From Mycolicibacterium aurum (GTDB lineage: Bacteria > Actinomycetota > Actinomycetes > Mycobacteriales > Mycobacteriaceae), in the NCBI GenBank assembly GCA_900078775.1, contig LT549889.1:2604001-2668000 (forward strand): DNA of 64,000 nucleotides, read 5' to 3'. Shown here piece after piece: positions 20,401 through 30,954 of the stretch; position 1 is the stretch's first letter; every line of letters starts with the position of its first letter. The notes beneath the pieces were generated by a model. That model ran no database searches. It was not told the DNA's origin and was given only the letters and a program-made list of their open reading frames with translations. A program made the position numbers and the translations under genes.

Positions 20401-22206
20401 CCCACCGCGGGCGTGCTGAGCATCGACGGGATCACCGGCGAGTTCACCTTCACCCCCACCGCTCCCGCGCGCTACCGGGCGTACTTCACCCCCGGTGACG
20501 ACCAGCTGACGTTCACGGTGAACGCGCTCGACGGCCACGACGGCATCCCGGTCGACGTGAGCATCCCGATCGCCGCGGTGCACCCCGACATCGACGGCAC
20601 CCTCACCCTCGCCGAGTTGAAGAACCTGGCGCTGACCGGATATGTCGACATCGCCAAGAACCCGAACGGCAAGGTCCGGGCCATCGACGGCACCTTCACC
20701 GTCGACACGATCACCGACGCGGCCTCGGCCGCGGCCCTGCTGAACCGGATGTCCACCCATCTGGGCATCCCCACCGGCTTCGCCGATCCCGCCGATATCA
20801 CGGTGTCCACCAACGCCCTGGGGTCGGTGTACTACCGGCTGCGCCCGAGGGTCGACGGGCTTTCGGTGATGGGCAGCGAGGTGGTACTGACCACCGACAG
20901 CACCGGCACCGTGACCAGCCTGATCAGCAACTACGACCCGGCCATCACCGGCGTGTCCACGGTGCCGGTCGGCACCGTGGACCGTGCGTCCAAGGTGATC
21001 GAGTTGGTCAAGGCGGATCTGCTGTCGGACTACGGGGGCCGGCCCAGCCAGGCCACCAAGGACGCGTTCCTGGCGACGCTGACCTTCGACACCGAACTCG
21101 TGATCTACAACGAGGACCTGAACAACCCGCCGCAGCTGGCCTGGCGGGTGGTCGTCACCTCCGCGGCCGACAGCATCTACCCGTCGGTGGGCACCCGCTA
21201 CTTCATCGCCGCCAACGGCGCCAAGCCGGGCACCATCCTCAACGAATTCTCCACCGCCCAGCACGCATTGGCGCCGCTGCGGTCCTCGGGCACCGATCAG
21301 CTCGGCAAGGTCCGCACCGTCACCGCCGCCAACACCGGCACCGCCATCGTGCTCACCGACCCGGTGCGCAACATCAGCACCTACGCCACCACATACCAGA
21401 GCTCCTGGTCCGGGCTGCCCAGCATCCCGGGCACCCCGGTCGGCTACACCACCAGCTGGTTGCGGTCCGCGGTCACCGCGCAGGCCAACATGATCCGCGT
21501 CCACGACTACTACTCCACGGTGCTGGGGCGTGATTCCTACGACGACAACCACGCCGAGGTCATGATGAGCATCGATTACAACCCGAGTGGAAGCTCGGCG
21601 CGCGGTTGGCGCAACGCGGCCTGGTCCGGTTCGGTGCTGGTCTTCGGGGACGCCGGAAACACCCAGGCCGCACTGGATCTGGTGGCCCATGAGTACACCC
21701 ACGCGGTCATCCAGTACATCAACGGGCTGGCCTACCTCGGCGAGTCGGGCGCCCTGAACGAGTCCTACTCCGACATCATGGGCGCGCTCATCGAGAACAA
21801 GACCGGCGCGGCCCGATGGCTGTTCGCCGAGGATGCCTCCGGAAACCCGTTCCGCAACATGGAGGATCCGTCGGACTACCGTCAGCCCGAACACTATGAC
21901 GGGCGTTACGTGGACAACTGCGGCTGCAAGCCCGACGACGATTTCGACTACGTGCACAGCAACAGCGGCATCGTGAACTACGCCGCCTACAAGATGGTGG
22001 ACGCCACCAAGGACGAGCTGTCCGGGGAGCAGTGGGCACGGGTGTTCTACGACTCGCTGTACCGGTTACCGTCGACGGCCAAGTTCGTCGATGCCCGGTA
22101 CGCGATCGTCAGCGCGGCCCGGGCCAACGGGTTCACCGACAGCCAGATCGGCGCCATCAAGGCCGCGTTCGACTCGGTCGGCGTGCGGGACAACCGGCTC
22201 CAGTAA
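17421..22206 (+). CDS. Very large secreted mosaic protein with M4 metalloprotease domain (two reading-frame breaks)
   Basis: About 1595 residues if two one-base gaps are restored. GTG 17421 follows GGAGG and begins a signal peptide (VGALAVALGIGLSMGSGVLA, cleavage near AWA-D). A Ser/Glu/Thr-rich segment follows, then seven-blade YVTN-type beta-propeller repeats (for example KAVYVANADDRSISVIDTAT), four Ig/VCBS-like repeats sharing FTYTPT and TVDDG, and a thermolysin-type M4 domain with HEYTH at 21688-21702 and the downstream Glu in GALNESYSD. The frame shifts from codon phase 0 to 2 near 17742-17756 and to phase 1 near 18403-18425. Each is equivalent to one missing base in a G/C run. Joined, it reads as a cell-surface or secreted protease. 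Confidence 0.8.
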
Positions 22207-25175
22207 CTAGCCTCCGAACACGTTGCGCACCACGGTTTTCGCCCGGCGCGTCACGCGTAGGTAGTTGTCCAGGAACTCGCCGCCGTCACCGCCCGGCCAC
22301 CCGGCCGCCGCCGCGACGGCGTTGAGTTGCCGGCCCGGGCCGGGCAGCTGATCGGTGGGCTTGCCACGGACCAGCACCAGCGCGTTGCGGGCCCGGGTCG
22401 CCGTCAGCCAGGCGTCGCGGAGCTGCGCCACATCCCCTTCGGGCAGCAGCTCCGCGGCGCCGATGGCGTCCAGGGTCTGCAGGGTCGAGGTGTTGTGCAG
22501 CGCCGGGATCTCGTGGCCGTGCCGTAGCTGCAGCAGCTGCACCGTCCACTCCACGTCGGCGAGCCCGCCGCGGCCCAGCTTGGTGTGCGTGTTCGGGTCC
22601 GCCCGCGCGGCAGCCGTTCGGCGTCCACCCGGGCCTTCACCCGCCGGATCTCCTGCACCGCTTCGGCGGACACCCCACCCGCGGGATAGCGGGTCTTGTC
22701 GACCATCAACAGGAACCGCTCACCGAGGCCCTGGTCGCCGGCCACCCGGTGCGCCCGCAGCAGCGCCTGGATCTCCCAGGGCTGCGCCCACTGCGCGTAA
22801 TACGCCTCGTACGAGGACAGCGTCCGCACCAGCGGGCCGTTTCGGCCCTCCGGGCGCAGACCGATGTCCACCTCCAGCGGCGGGTCCGCGCTGGGCGTGC
22901 CGAGCAGCGAGCGTACCTGCTCGGCTACGGTGATCGCCCATTTCACCGCAACCGTCTCTTCCACACCGGAATTCGGCTCGCAGACGAACATCACGTCGGC
23001 GTCCGACCCGTAGCCGAGTTCACCACCGCCGAGCCGGCCCATGCCGATCACCGCGATCCTGGCCGGCGGGCCGTCCTCGGGCGCCCGGTCCCGCATCACC
23101 ACGTCGAGGGCGGCCTGCAGCACCGCCACCCAGATGGAGGTGAGCGCGCTGCACACCTCGGTGACCTCCATCATGCCCAGCAGGTCCGCCGAGGCGACCC
23201 GGGCCAGTTCGCGGCGCCGCAGCTCGCGGCCGGCGGCGATGGCGCGGGCCGGATCCTGGTGTCGTCCAGCGGATGCCACCAGGGCTCGGCCCACGGTGTC
23301 GGGGTCGACCTCCACCAGCTTGGGTCCCTGCGGGCCGTCGGCGTACAGCTTGATGACCTCGGGCGCGCGCATCAGCAGATCCGGCACGTAGGCCGAGGTG
23401 CCGAGCACCCGCATCAGCCGTTTGGCGACCGCCCCCTCGTCCCGCAAAGTGGCCAGATACCAGCGCAGGTCGCCCAGTTCCTCGCTGATCCGCCGGTAGG
23501 ACAGCAGCCCGCGGTCGGGATCGGGGGTGTCCGACAGCCAGTCCAGCAGCGTCGGCAGCAGGATCTTCTGGATCTGGGCGCGCCGGCCACCCTCCCCGGT
23601 CAGGGCGCCCAGATGGGTCAGCGCGCTCTGCGGGCCCTCGTAACCGAGCGCGGCCAGCTGGCGTTCGGCCGCGTCGGTGCTCATCGAGTCGAAACCCTGC
23701 TTACCCACCGATTCCAGCAGCGGCTGGTAGAAGAGCTTCGCGTGCAGCCGGGACACCCGCATGCTCTGGCGCCGGAGTTCCTGGCGCAACACCCCGAGCG
23801 CGTCGTGCTGACCGTCGGGGCGCATGTGCGCGGCGCGGGCCAGCCAGCGCATCGCCTCATCGTCGTCGGGTTCGGGCAGCATGTGGGTGCGCTTGAGTCG
23901 CTGCAACTGCAGCCGGTGCTCCAGCAGCCGCAGGAATTCATACGAGGCGGTGAGGTTCGCGGCATCGTCGCGGCCGACGTAGCCGCCGGCGCTGAGTGCG
24001 GCCAGCGCGTCCACGGTGGATGCCACGTGCAGCGCGTCGTCGTTGCGGCCGTGCACCAATTGCAGGAGCTGGACCGCGAATTCGACGTCGCGCAGCCCAC
24101 CGGTGCCAAGTTTGATCTCGCGGTCGCGCACCCCGGCCGGCACCAGTTCCTCGACCCGCCGGCGCATGGCCTGCACCTCGGCCACGAAATCCTCACGCTC
24201 ACAGGCGGTCCACACCATCGGCATCAGCGCCTCGATGTAGCGGGCACCGAGCTCGGGATCACCGGCGGCCGGGCGCGCCTTGAGCAGCGCCTGGAACTCC
24301 CAGGTCTTTGCCCAGCGTTCGTAGTAGGCAACATGCGATTCCAGCGTGCGCACCAACTGGCCGCGCTTGCCCTCGGGGCGCAGCGCCGCATCCACCTCGA
24401 AGAAGGCGTCGCCCGCGAAGCGCATCAGCTCCCCGGCGATCCGGGTGCTGATCGACAGGCTGTCCGGGGAGGCGTCCTCGACGACGAAGATGACGTCCAC
24501 ATCGCTGACGTAATTGAGTTCGCGGGCACCGCATTTGCCCATCGCGATCACCGAGATGACCGGCGCCGGGGTGTCCTCGCCGCACACCGTCTGCACGGCC
24601 ACCGTCAGGGCGGCGGCCAGCGCGGCATCGGCGAGGTCGGACAGGTGCGCGCCGACGGCGCTGAACTCCAGCACCGGTTCGTTCTCGACCGTGGGGGCCA
24701 TGTCGAGCCCGGCCAGCACCAGCAGGTGGTCGCGGTAGTGGGTCTGCAGCGCCAGGGTGGCCGACCGGGTGTCGGTGGCCTTCTCGGCTTCGGCCACGAA
24801 GGTCCGGCGCAGCTCGTCGATGCCGGGCAGGGTCGCCGGGCCGGTCAGCAGCCGCCAGGACTGCGGCCGCGCCGCCAGGTGGTCGCCGAGGGTCAGTGAG
24901 CCGCCGAGCACCGAGAACAGCCGTCCGCGCAGCGCCTTGTCGGTCAGCAACGCCTGGTTGAGCTCGGGCCAGTCGTCGCCGAGGCCGTCGGCCAGGCGCA
25001 CCATCGCCTTCAGTGCGGCGTCGGCATCCGGCGCCCGGGACAGCGACCACAGCAGTTCGACGTAGTCGTCGCTGTTCCACCCGAGCCGGTCCAGGTCGTC
25101 TCGCGCGGTCAGCTCGACCAGACCGAGCCGTCCCACGCCGGGCAGTTTGGGTCGCTGCGTCGCGGGTTTGGCCAC
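22207..25175 (-). CDS. glnE: Glutamine synthetase adenylyltransferase/deadenylyltransferase (frameshift near 22605)
   Basis: About 989 residues when one missing base is restored, close to the 994 of M. tuberculosis GlnE. It adenylylates and deadenylylates GlnA1 in response to nitrogen status. Both nucleotidyltransferase domains show the metal motif: [19 protein letters not shown] in the first half and [21 protein letters not shown] in the second. The frame is continuous from GTG 25175 to about 22610. The conserved VDAERLPRG then runs into a wrong frame, and [16 protein letters not shown] resumes in another frame ending at 22207. A single base is missing in the GC run at about 22598-22612. It lies between glnA1 and glnA2 as in M. 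tuberculosis. Confidence 0.93.
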
Positions 25176-25205
25176 GTTGACGACGTTACCCGGAGCGGGG
25201 CCGGC

Positions 25206-26546
25206 CTAGAGCGAGAGGTAGTGCTTGAGCTCGAACGGGGTGACGGTGCTGCGGTAGTCCTCCCACTCGGCCCGCTTGTTGCGCAGGAAGTAGTCGAAGA
25301 CATGCTCCCCCAAGGCTTCCGCGACCAGTTCCGAGTTCTCCATCTCGGACAGCGCCACGCCCAGGCTCGACGGCAGCTCGCGGTACCCCATCGCGCGGCG
25401 TTCCTCGCGCGTCAGGCTCCACACGTTGTCCTCGGCCTGCGGCGCGAGCACGTAGTTCTTCTCGATGCCGCGCAGGCCGGCGGCCAGCAGCACCGCGAAG
25501 GTCAGGTACGGGTTGCAGGCCGAGTCGGGGCTGCGCACCTCGACGCGCCGCGAGGACGACTTGTGCGGGGTGTACATCGGCACCCGCACCAGTGCCGAAC
25601 GGTTCGATGCGCCCCAGGACGCCGCGGTCGGCGCTTCGCCGCCGTGCACCAGCCGCTTGTAGGAGTTCACCCACTGGTTGGTGATGGCACTGATCTCGCA
25701 GGCGTGTTCCAGGATGCCGGCGATGAAGGACTTCGCCACATCGGACAGCTGCAGCGGATCGTCGGGGCTGTGGAAGGCATTGGTCTCGCCCTCGAACAGG
25801 CTCATATGGGTGTGCATGGCCGAGCCGGGGTGTTCGGCGAACGGCTTGGGCATGAAGGAGGCCCGCACCCCGTCGGCCAGCGCGACCTCCTTGACCAGGT
25901 ACCGGAAGGTCATCACGTTGTCGGCCATGGACAGCGCATCGGCGTAGCGCAGGTCGATCTCCTGCTGGCCGGGCGCGCCCTCGTGGTGGCTGAACTCCAC
26001 CGAGATGCCCATCTGCTCCAGCGCTTCGATGGCGTGCCGCCGGAAGTTGGGGGCCGAATCGTGCACGGCCTGATCGAAGTAGCCGCCGTTGTCGGCGGGC
26101 ACCGGCACGGTGCCGTCGGTGGGGCCGGGCTTGAGCAGGAAGAACTCGATCTCCGGGTGCACGTAGCAGGAGAAGCCGAGGTCGCTGGCCTTGGCCAGCT
26201 GGCGACGCAGCACGTGCCTGGAGTCCGCCCAGGACGGCGAGCCGTCGGGCATGGTGATGTCGCAGAACATCCGCGCCGAGTAGTGCTGGCCGCTGCCGTC
26301 GGTCCACGGCAGCACCTGGAAGGTGGACGGGTCGGGACGGGCCACGGTGTCGGATTCGGATACCCGGGCGAAGCCTTCGATGGAGGAACCATCGAATCCG
26401 ATGCCCTCTTCGAAGGCTCCTTCGAGTTCTGCGGGCGCGATCGCCACCGACTTGAGGTAGCCGAGCACGTCGGTGAACCACAACCGGACGAAGCGGATAT
26501 CGCGTTCCTCCAGCGTGCGCAGCACGAATTCCTTCTGGCGGTCCAT
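25206..26546 (-). CDS. glnA2: Glutamine synthetase, GlnA2 type
   Basis: A 446-residue type I-alpha-like glutamine synthetase. Conserved blocks are GFDGSSIEGFARVSESD near residue 52, EIEFFLLKPG, FMPKPFAEHPGSAMHTHMS and the arginine-containing SNRSALVRVPMYTP. Unlike GlnA1 it lacks the adenylylation-loop sequence KDLYELPP, so it is not expected to be a GlnE target at that site. In M. tuberculosis GlnA2 is not essential for growth. glnE starts 31 bases downstream and the two may be co-transcribed. Confidence 0.95.
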   Translation of the reverse strand: MDRQKEFVLRTLEERDIRFVRLWFTDVLGYLKSVAIAPAELEGAFEEGIGFDGSSIEGFARVSESDTVARPDPSTFQVLPWTDGSGQHYSARMFCDITMPDGSPSWADSRHVLRRQLAKASDLGFSCYVHPEIEFFLLKPGPTDGTVPVPADNGGYFDQAVHDSAPNFRRHAIEALEQMGISVEFSHHEGAPGQQEIDLRYADALSMADNVMTFRYLVKEVALADGVRASFMPKPFAEHPGSAMHTHMSLFEGETNAFHSPDDPLQLSDVAKSFIAGILEHACEISAITNQWVNSYKRLVHGGEAPTAASWGASNRSALVRVPMYTPHKSSSRRVEVRSPDSACNPYLTFAVLLAAGLRGIEKNYVLAPQAEDNVWSLTREERRAMGYRELPSSLGVALSEMENSELVAEALGEHVFDYFLRNKRAEWEDYRSTVTPFELKHYLSL

Positions 26547-26629
26547 GCTGGAAGCCTAGGTACCAGCTGTTAAATCCGTGTTACACACGGGTCGCGGTTC
26601 CGCCGACCTGGACATGGTTGGGTGATGCG

Positions 26630-27847
26630 GTGACAAAAACTGCCGACCCGAGCGGGTCCGAGGGCCACCCGCAGGACGCTCAGGCGCATTCACTGGCCGC
26701 AATCCACGAGTTGCGATCCCTGACCGGCGCATTGCGTGCCGCCGAGGCGGCCGCCGCGGCAGCCGAGTGGGGCGACGACACCGCGCTGGCCGAGGGGGCC
26801 CGCCGGGCCCGCATCGAACTCGGCCACCCGGTCGGTGCCGATGTCGGTGCGTCGGGTGCGTCGCCGCAGTGGTTGGACCGGGCCGCCGAGCACGCCCGCG
26901 GCGTCCGCGCCACCCAGCACCTGGATCCGACACCCGAACAGGCCGCGGCCGATGTCGTGGTGGCGGTCGGGTTGGCCCGCGCCGCGGTCGCCGAAGCGGT
27001 GATCCAGGTGGCGCGGGCCCGGCAGGTGGCCCCCGAACCGACCCGCGCGGCGCTGGTGCGTGGCGCCCGGCCGGTGCTGCCCGACCTCGGCCGCCGGGTG
27101 GCCGCGGAACTGCGCCACATCGTCGTCGACAAGCCGCGCGCGATCCTGCTCCGCACCGCCATCACGCTCGGTATCAGCCTGGCGCTGGTGGGCTTCTATC
27201 ACTTCTCCGGCCTGACCACCTACGACGCCGGCCGGCTCACGCTGTACCTGTTCGCGGCCATCGTCGGCAGCGTGATCTGCACCAACGCGCTGTGCTTCGA
27301 GGCCGAGCGGGTACGCGCCGCGCTGGCTGCCGGCGAACGGATCTGGCGCATCCTGGTCGTCAAGAACATCAGCATCGCGGCGCTGGTGATCGGCGCGGGG
27401 CTGCCGGTGATCGGAGTGCTCACCGCCACCGGGGACGGCAACCCGGTAGCCATGATCGACCAGCTGGTGACGATGGTGTTCATCTGGCTGGGTGTGGGCA
27501 ATGTGCTGTCGGTGCTCTATCCGCTTCGGCACGAACCCATTTCGGCCCGCCTGCAGGACGGCACCTGGAAACCGTTCCTGTTCTCGTTCGCACTGTCCTA
27601 CGGCGTCGGGCTGACGGTGAACCTGATGATCTACTGGCGGCTGTGGTCTCGGCAGTACGCGGCCGGCGCACTGCTGGGCGGGGATTGGGCGGCCTTCGCG
27701 CTGGTGCTGGCCAGCGCGCTGACCAGTTGGGTGTTGTTGACGGTGTTCGCGGTGGCGTGCAGTCGGGAGCCCCGGGTGCGTGCCCTGCTGTCCCGGGAGA
27801 TGGTCAGCTACAAATCAATCCCGCCGACGGCTGAACCAGATCGGTGA
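26630..27847 (+). CDS. Polytopic membrane protein, family not recognised
   Basis: A 405-residue protein. The first 150 residues are soluble, Ala/Glu-rich and helical. At least six hydrophobic segments follow (ILLRTAITLGISLALVGFYHF, LTLYLFAAIVGSVICTNALCF, ISIAALVIGAGLPVIGVLTA and three more to the C-terminus). The layout of helices with a cytosolic N-terminus resembles ABC-2-type permeases, but I see no ATPase partner, so no function is claimed. GTG 26630 was used; a TTG at 26618 is possible. Its 3' end overlaps the convergent hydrolase gene by 44 bases. Confidence 0.7.
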   Translation: MTKTADPSGSEGHPQDAQAHSLAAIHELRSLTGALRAAEAAAAAAEWGDDTALAEGARRARIELGHPVGADVGASGASPQWLDRAAEHARGVRATQHLDPTPEQAAADVVVAVGLARAAVAEAVIQVARARQVAPEPTRAALVRGARPVLPDLGRRVAAELRHIVVDKPRAILLRTAITLGISLALVGFYHFSGLTTYDAGRLTLYLFAAIVGSVICTNALCFEAERVRAALAAGERIWRILVVKNISIAALVIGAGLPVIGVLTATGDGNPVAMIDQLVTMVFIWLGVGNVLSVLYPLRHEPISARLQDGTWKPFLFSFALSYGVGLTVNLMIYWRLWSRQYAAGALLGGDWAAFALVLASALTSWVLLTVFAVACSREPRVRALLSREMVSYKSIPPTAEPDR

Positions 27848-29303
27848 GAAACGTCAGCACCGCCGTGTCCACGCAGGCGTCGCCGTTGAAGACGACGGTG
27901 TGCTGGGTGCCCTCGAAGGTCACCAGCGGGGCGCCGAGCTGACGGGCCAGTTCCACCCCGCCCTCGTACGGGGTGGCCGGGTCGCGGGTCGTCGACACCA
28001 CGATCACCTTCCCGGGTCCCGGGGAGACCGCGGGCCCGGGTGCCGAGGTCGACGGCACCGGCCACATCGCGCAGATGTCGCGCGGCGCATACCCGGTGAA
28101 CGTGCCGTACTCCATGAACGGTGCGGCGGCCCGGGTCCGTAGATCGGCCTCCACCCAGGCGGCCGGGTCGGTCGGGTAGGCCGAATCCACGCAGCGGATC
28201 GCGGTGAACGCATCCTGCTGGCTGCGGTAGCGCCCGGCCGCGTCGCGGCGGTGGTACTCGTCGGCCAACAGCAGCAGGTCCCCGGGATCGGTGCCGCGCT
28301 GCAGGCCGAGCAACCCGCTGGTCAGGTACGGCCAGTAGCGCTTGCCGTACAGCGCGTGCGCGGTGCCGGTGATGGCGTCGGCGTAGCCCAGTCCGCGCGG
28401 ATCGGAGGTGGCTGCCGGCTGCTGCACCAGCGGGTCGATCAGCTGGTGGTAGCGCTGGACGAACTGGGCGGGATCGGTGCCCAGCGGGCAGCCCGCCGAC
28501 TTCGCGCAGTCCTCGGCGTAGTCCTCGAAGGCCCGCTGGAAGCCGGTGAGTTGCCGGACGCTCTCGCTGATCGGATCGGATCCCGGCTCCAGCGCGCCGT
28601 CGAGCACCATCGCCCGGACCCGGTGCGGGTACCGCGCGGCGTAGGCGGTGCCGAGTTCGGTGCCGTAGGAGAAACCGAGATAGTTGAGCTGCTCGTCACC
28701 GAGCGCCGCGCGCACCGCCTCCATGTCCTGCGCGGCCGCCCCGGTGCCGAGGTTGGCCAGGAACTGCGGCCCCATCCGGTCCAGGCAGGACTGGGCGAAG
28801 TTCGCGAAGACCTGTTCGATGTGGGCGACCCCGGCCGGGCTGTAGTCTGCCAGCGGTTCGCGGCGGTACGCGTCGAATTCGGCGTCGGTGCGGCAACGCA
28901 ACTGCGGGGTCGAGTGGCCGACCCCGCGCGGGTCGAAGCCCACCAGATCGAACCGGCGCCCGATCTCGGTGTCGGCCAGGGCGGTGCCCATCGAGGCGAC
29001 GGTGTCGACCGCGGAGGCGCCGGGCCCGCCCGGGTTGACCATCAGGGTGCCGATCCGCTGCCCGGAGGCCGGTATCCGGATCACCGCCAATTGCGCTTGT
29101 GCGCCTTCGGGATCGGGGTTGGACCAATCCACGGGCACCGCGATCGTGGCGCACCGGGCCGTCGTGATCACCGGGGTGTCACCGAGGAACTGCGTGCAGT
29201 CACCCCAGACCGGTTCGGCCTGCGCGGTCGCGGGCGCGGCCATCGCGGCGGCCGAGGTGAGCAGGGCCAGCAGCACTGAGAGGATCCTGCCGGCCGGTCG
29301 CAT
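27804..29303 (-). CDS. Secreted TAP-type alpha/beta hydrolase (Rv2223c-like tripeptidyl aminopeptidase)
   Basis: A 499-residue exported protein. The signal peptide RILSVLLALLTSAAAMAAPA precedes a mature start near AQAEPVWGD. It belongs to the tripeptidyl aminopeptidase S33 group: the oxyanion region NPGGPGASAVD, the nucleophile GFSYGTELG, and a C-terminal domain with the catalytic Asp and His in VSTTRDPATPYEGG and EGTQHTVVF. It is a paralogue of the adjacent caeA gene (same order of motifs) and corresponds to Rv2223c. ATG 29303 gives a better signal peptide than 29312. Confidence 0.9.
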   Translation of the reverse strand: MRPAGRILSVLLALLTSAAAMAAPATAQAEPVWGDCTQFLGDTPVITTARCATIAVPVDWSNPDPEGAQAQLAVIRIPASGQRIGTLMVNPGGPGASAVDTVASMGTALADTEIGRRFDLVGFDPRGVGHSTPQLRCRTDAEFDAYRREPLADYSPAGVAHIEQVFANFAQSCLDRMGPQFLANLGTGAAAQDMEAVRAALGDEQLNYLGFSYGTELGTAYAARYPHRVRAMVLDGALEPGSDPISESVRQLTGFQRAFEDYAEDCAKSAGCPLGTDPAQFVQRYHQLIDPLVQQPAATSDPRGLGYADAITGTAHALYGKRYWPYLTSGLLGLQRGTDPGDLLLLADEYHRRDAAGRYRSQQDAFTAIRCVDSAYPTDPAAWVEADLRTRAAAPFMEYGTFTGYAPRDICAMWPVPSTSAPGPAVSPGPGKVIVVSTTRDPATPYEGGVELARQLGAPLVTFEGTQHTVVFNGDACVDTAVLTFLTDLVQPSAGLICS

Positions 29304-29403
29304 GGCGATCATGCTCGCACGGCCGCCCGCGCGACCCCCGCGGCGAATCAGCGCCGAGACATCCCGGGAACCAGACGGAGACCGGACCGTGACCCGCGGC
29401 GGC

Positions 29404-30912
29404 TCAGCAGCGCACGCCCTCGGGCGGCAGGATGCCGTCGATCACGTACCGGGCGGCGATGTCGTCGACGCAGGTGTTGCCCTGGAAGACCACGGTGTGC
29501 TGGGTGCCCTCGTAGGTCAGCAGCGTGCCGCCGAGTTGTTCGGCCAGGTCCACACCGGCCTGGTACGGGGTGGCCGGGTCGTTGGTGGTCGACACCACCA
29601 GCGTCGGCGGCAGCCCGGGCACGTCCAGTTCGTGCGGTTCCGAGGTGGGCGGCACCGGCCAGAACGAGCAGGTACCCATCGGCGCCAAACCGGTGAACTC
29701 GCCGTAGCTCAGGAACGGCGCCACCTCGCGGGCCCGGCGGTCCTGCTCGATCACGGTCTCCCGGTCGGTGATGGGCGGCTCGTCGACGCAGTTGACCGCG
29801 ATCCGCACATCGGTCGAATTGTTGTAGTGCCCGTTGGCATCCCGGCCCATGTACAGGTCGCTCAGCGCCAGCATGGTGTCCCCGCGGCCGTTGCGCAGTT
29901 CCTTGAGCCCGTCGGTCAGGTGGCGCCACAGGTTCGGCGAGTACAGCGGCAGGATGGTGCCGACGATCGCGTCGCTGTAACCCAGGCCACGCGGATCCGC
30001 CGTCGGCGCCGGGTTGTCGACCAGCGGATAGACCAGGTCCTTGTACTCGTCGGTGGCCTTGGCCGGGTCGGTGCCCAGCGGGCACTCCGGATCCTTGGCG
30101 CAGTCCGCGGCGTAATCGTCGAACGCGGTCTGGAAGGCCGCCGCCTGGCGCAGGTCGGCCTCCACCGGATCGGCGTTGGGGTCCACCGCGCCGTCCAGGA
30201 TCATCGCGCGCACCTTGTCACCGAACAGTTCGGCGTAGGTGGCGCCGATCCGGGTGCCGTAGGAGTAGCCCAGGTAGGTCAGTTTCTCGTCACCGACCGC
30301 TTCCCGCATGGCGTCGAGATCGCGTGCCACGCTTTGCGTTCCGACATTGGCGAGGAACTCCTCGCCCATCTTGTCCACGCACCGGTCGATGAACTCCTTG
30401 GTCTGGGCCTCGATGTGCTCGACGCCCTCCTCGGTGTACTCGACCGTCGGGTCGGCGCGCAGCCGGTCGTTGTCCTCGTCGGAGTTGCACCACAGCGCGG
30501 GCTTGGACCCACCGACCCCGCGCGGGTCGAACCCGACCAGGTCGAACCGCTCGCGCACCGACTGCGGCATGGTGCCGACCAGGTTGATGGCGGCCTTCAC
30601 CCCGGACTCGCCGGGGCCGCCGGGGTTGATGAACAGCGAGCCCATCTTCTCGCCGGTGGCCTTGATCCGGATCATCGCGATCTGGGCGACCTCGCCGTCG
30701 GGCTTGCTGTAGTCGACGGGCACCGACAGCAGACCGCACTCGGCACCCATCGGCATCCGCGACTCCCCCGCGCCTGCCTCGCACGGCGCCCACTGCACGG
30801 GCGTCCCGGGCCGGGGTGCGGACAGCACGGCACGGCCATCGACGACGTTGCTGCATCCGGACACCAGGAGCAGCGCCAAGGCGGCCGCGAGGCCCCCGCG
30901 CTTGAGGTTCAT
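29404..30912 (-). CDS. caeA: Cell-envelope serine hydrolase/protease Hip1 (CaeA)
   Basis: A 502-residue lipoprotein of the TAP/S33 family, equivalent to Rv2224c (CaeA/Hip1), a cell-envelope serine protease known for processing GroEL2 and modulating host responses in M. tuberculosis. The lipobox is LLLVSGCSN after an Ala/Leu-rich signal. Catalytic regions are NPGGPGESGV, GYSYGTRIG (nucleophile Ser), and VSTTNDPATPYQAG with EGTQHTVVF. ATG 30912 is the start that leaves a short basic n-region. The gene pair with the preceding hydrolase arose by duplication. Confidence 0.93.
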   Translation of the reverse strand: MNLKRGGLAAALALLLVSGCSNVVDGRAVLSAPRPGTPVQWAPCEAGAGESRMPMGAECGLLSVPVDYSKPDGEVAQIAMIRIKATGEKMGSLFINPGGPGESGVKAAINLVGTMPQSVRERFDLVGFDPRGVGGSKPALWCNSDEDNDRLRADPTVEYTEEGVEHIEAQTKEFIDRCVDKMGEEFLANVGTQSVARDLDAMREAVGDEKLTYLGYSYGTRIGATYAELFGDKVRAMILDGAVDPNADPVEADLRQAAAFQTAFDDYAADCAKDPECPLGTDPAKATDEYKDLVYPLVDNPAPTADPRGLGYSDAIVGTILPLYSPNLWRHLTDGLKELRNGRGDTMLALSDLYMGRDANGHYNNSTDVRIAVNCVDEPPITDRETVIEQDRRAREVAPFLSYGEFTGLAPMGTCSFWPVPPTSEPHELDVPGLPPTLVVSTTNDPATPYQAGVDLAEQLGGTLLTYEGTQHTVVFQGNTCVDDIAARYVIDGILPPEGVRC

Positions 30913-30954
30913 GGCTGACCATGCTGCCATGCGCCGTCATCGGAGCAGGTGAGG

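Noticed and set aside
17421..22206. Treating the split protease frames as three separate genes
   Set aside because: The signal peptide, the first Ig-like repeat and the following repeat join in register if one base is added at each break. Separate starts with ribosome-binding sites are absent.
28251..29279. Long plus-strand open frame antisense to the secreted hydrolase
   Set aside because: It is a shadow of the minus-strand gene, with typical Gly/Val/Arg-rich frame-shifted composition and no family motif.
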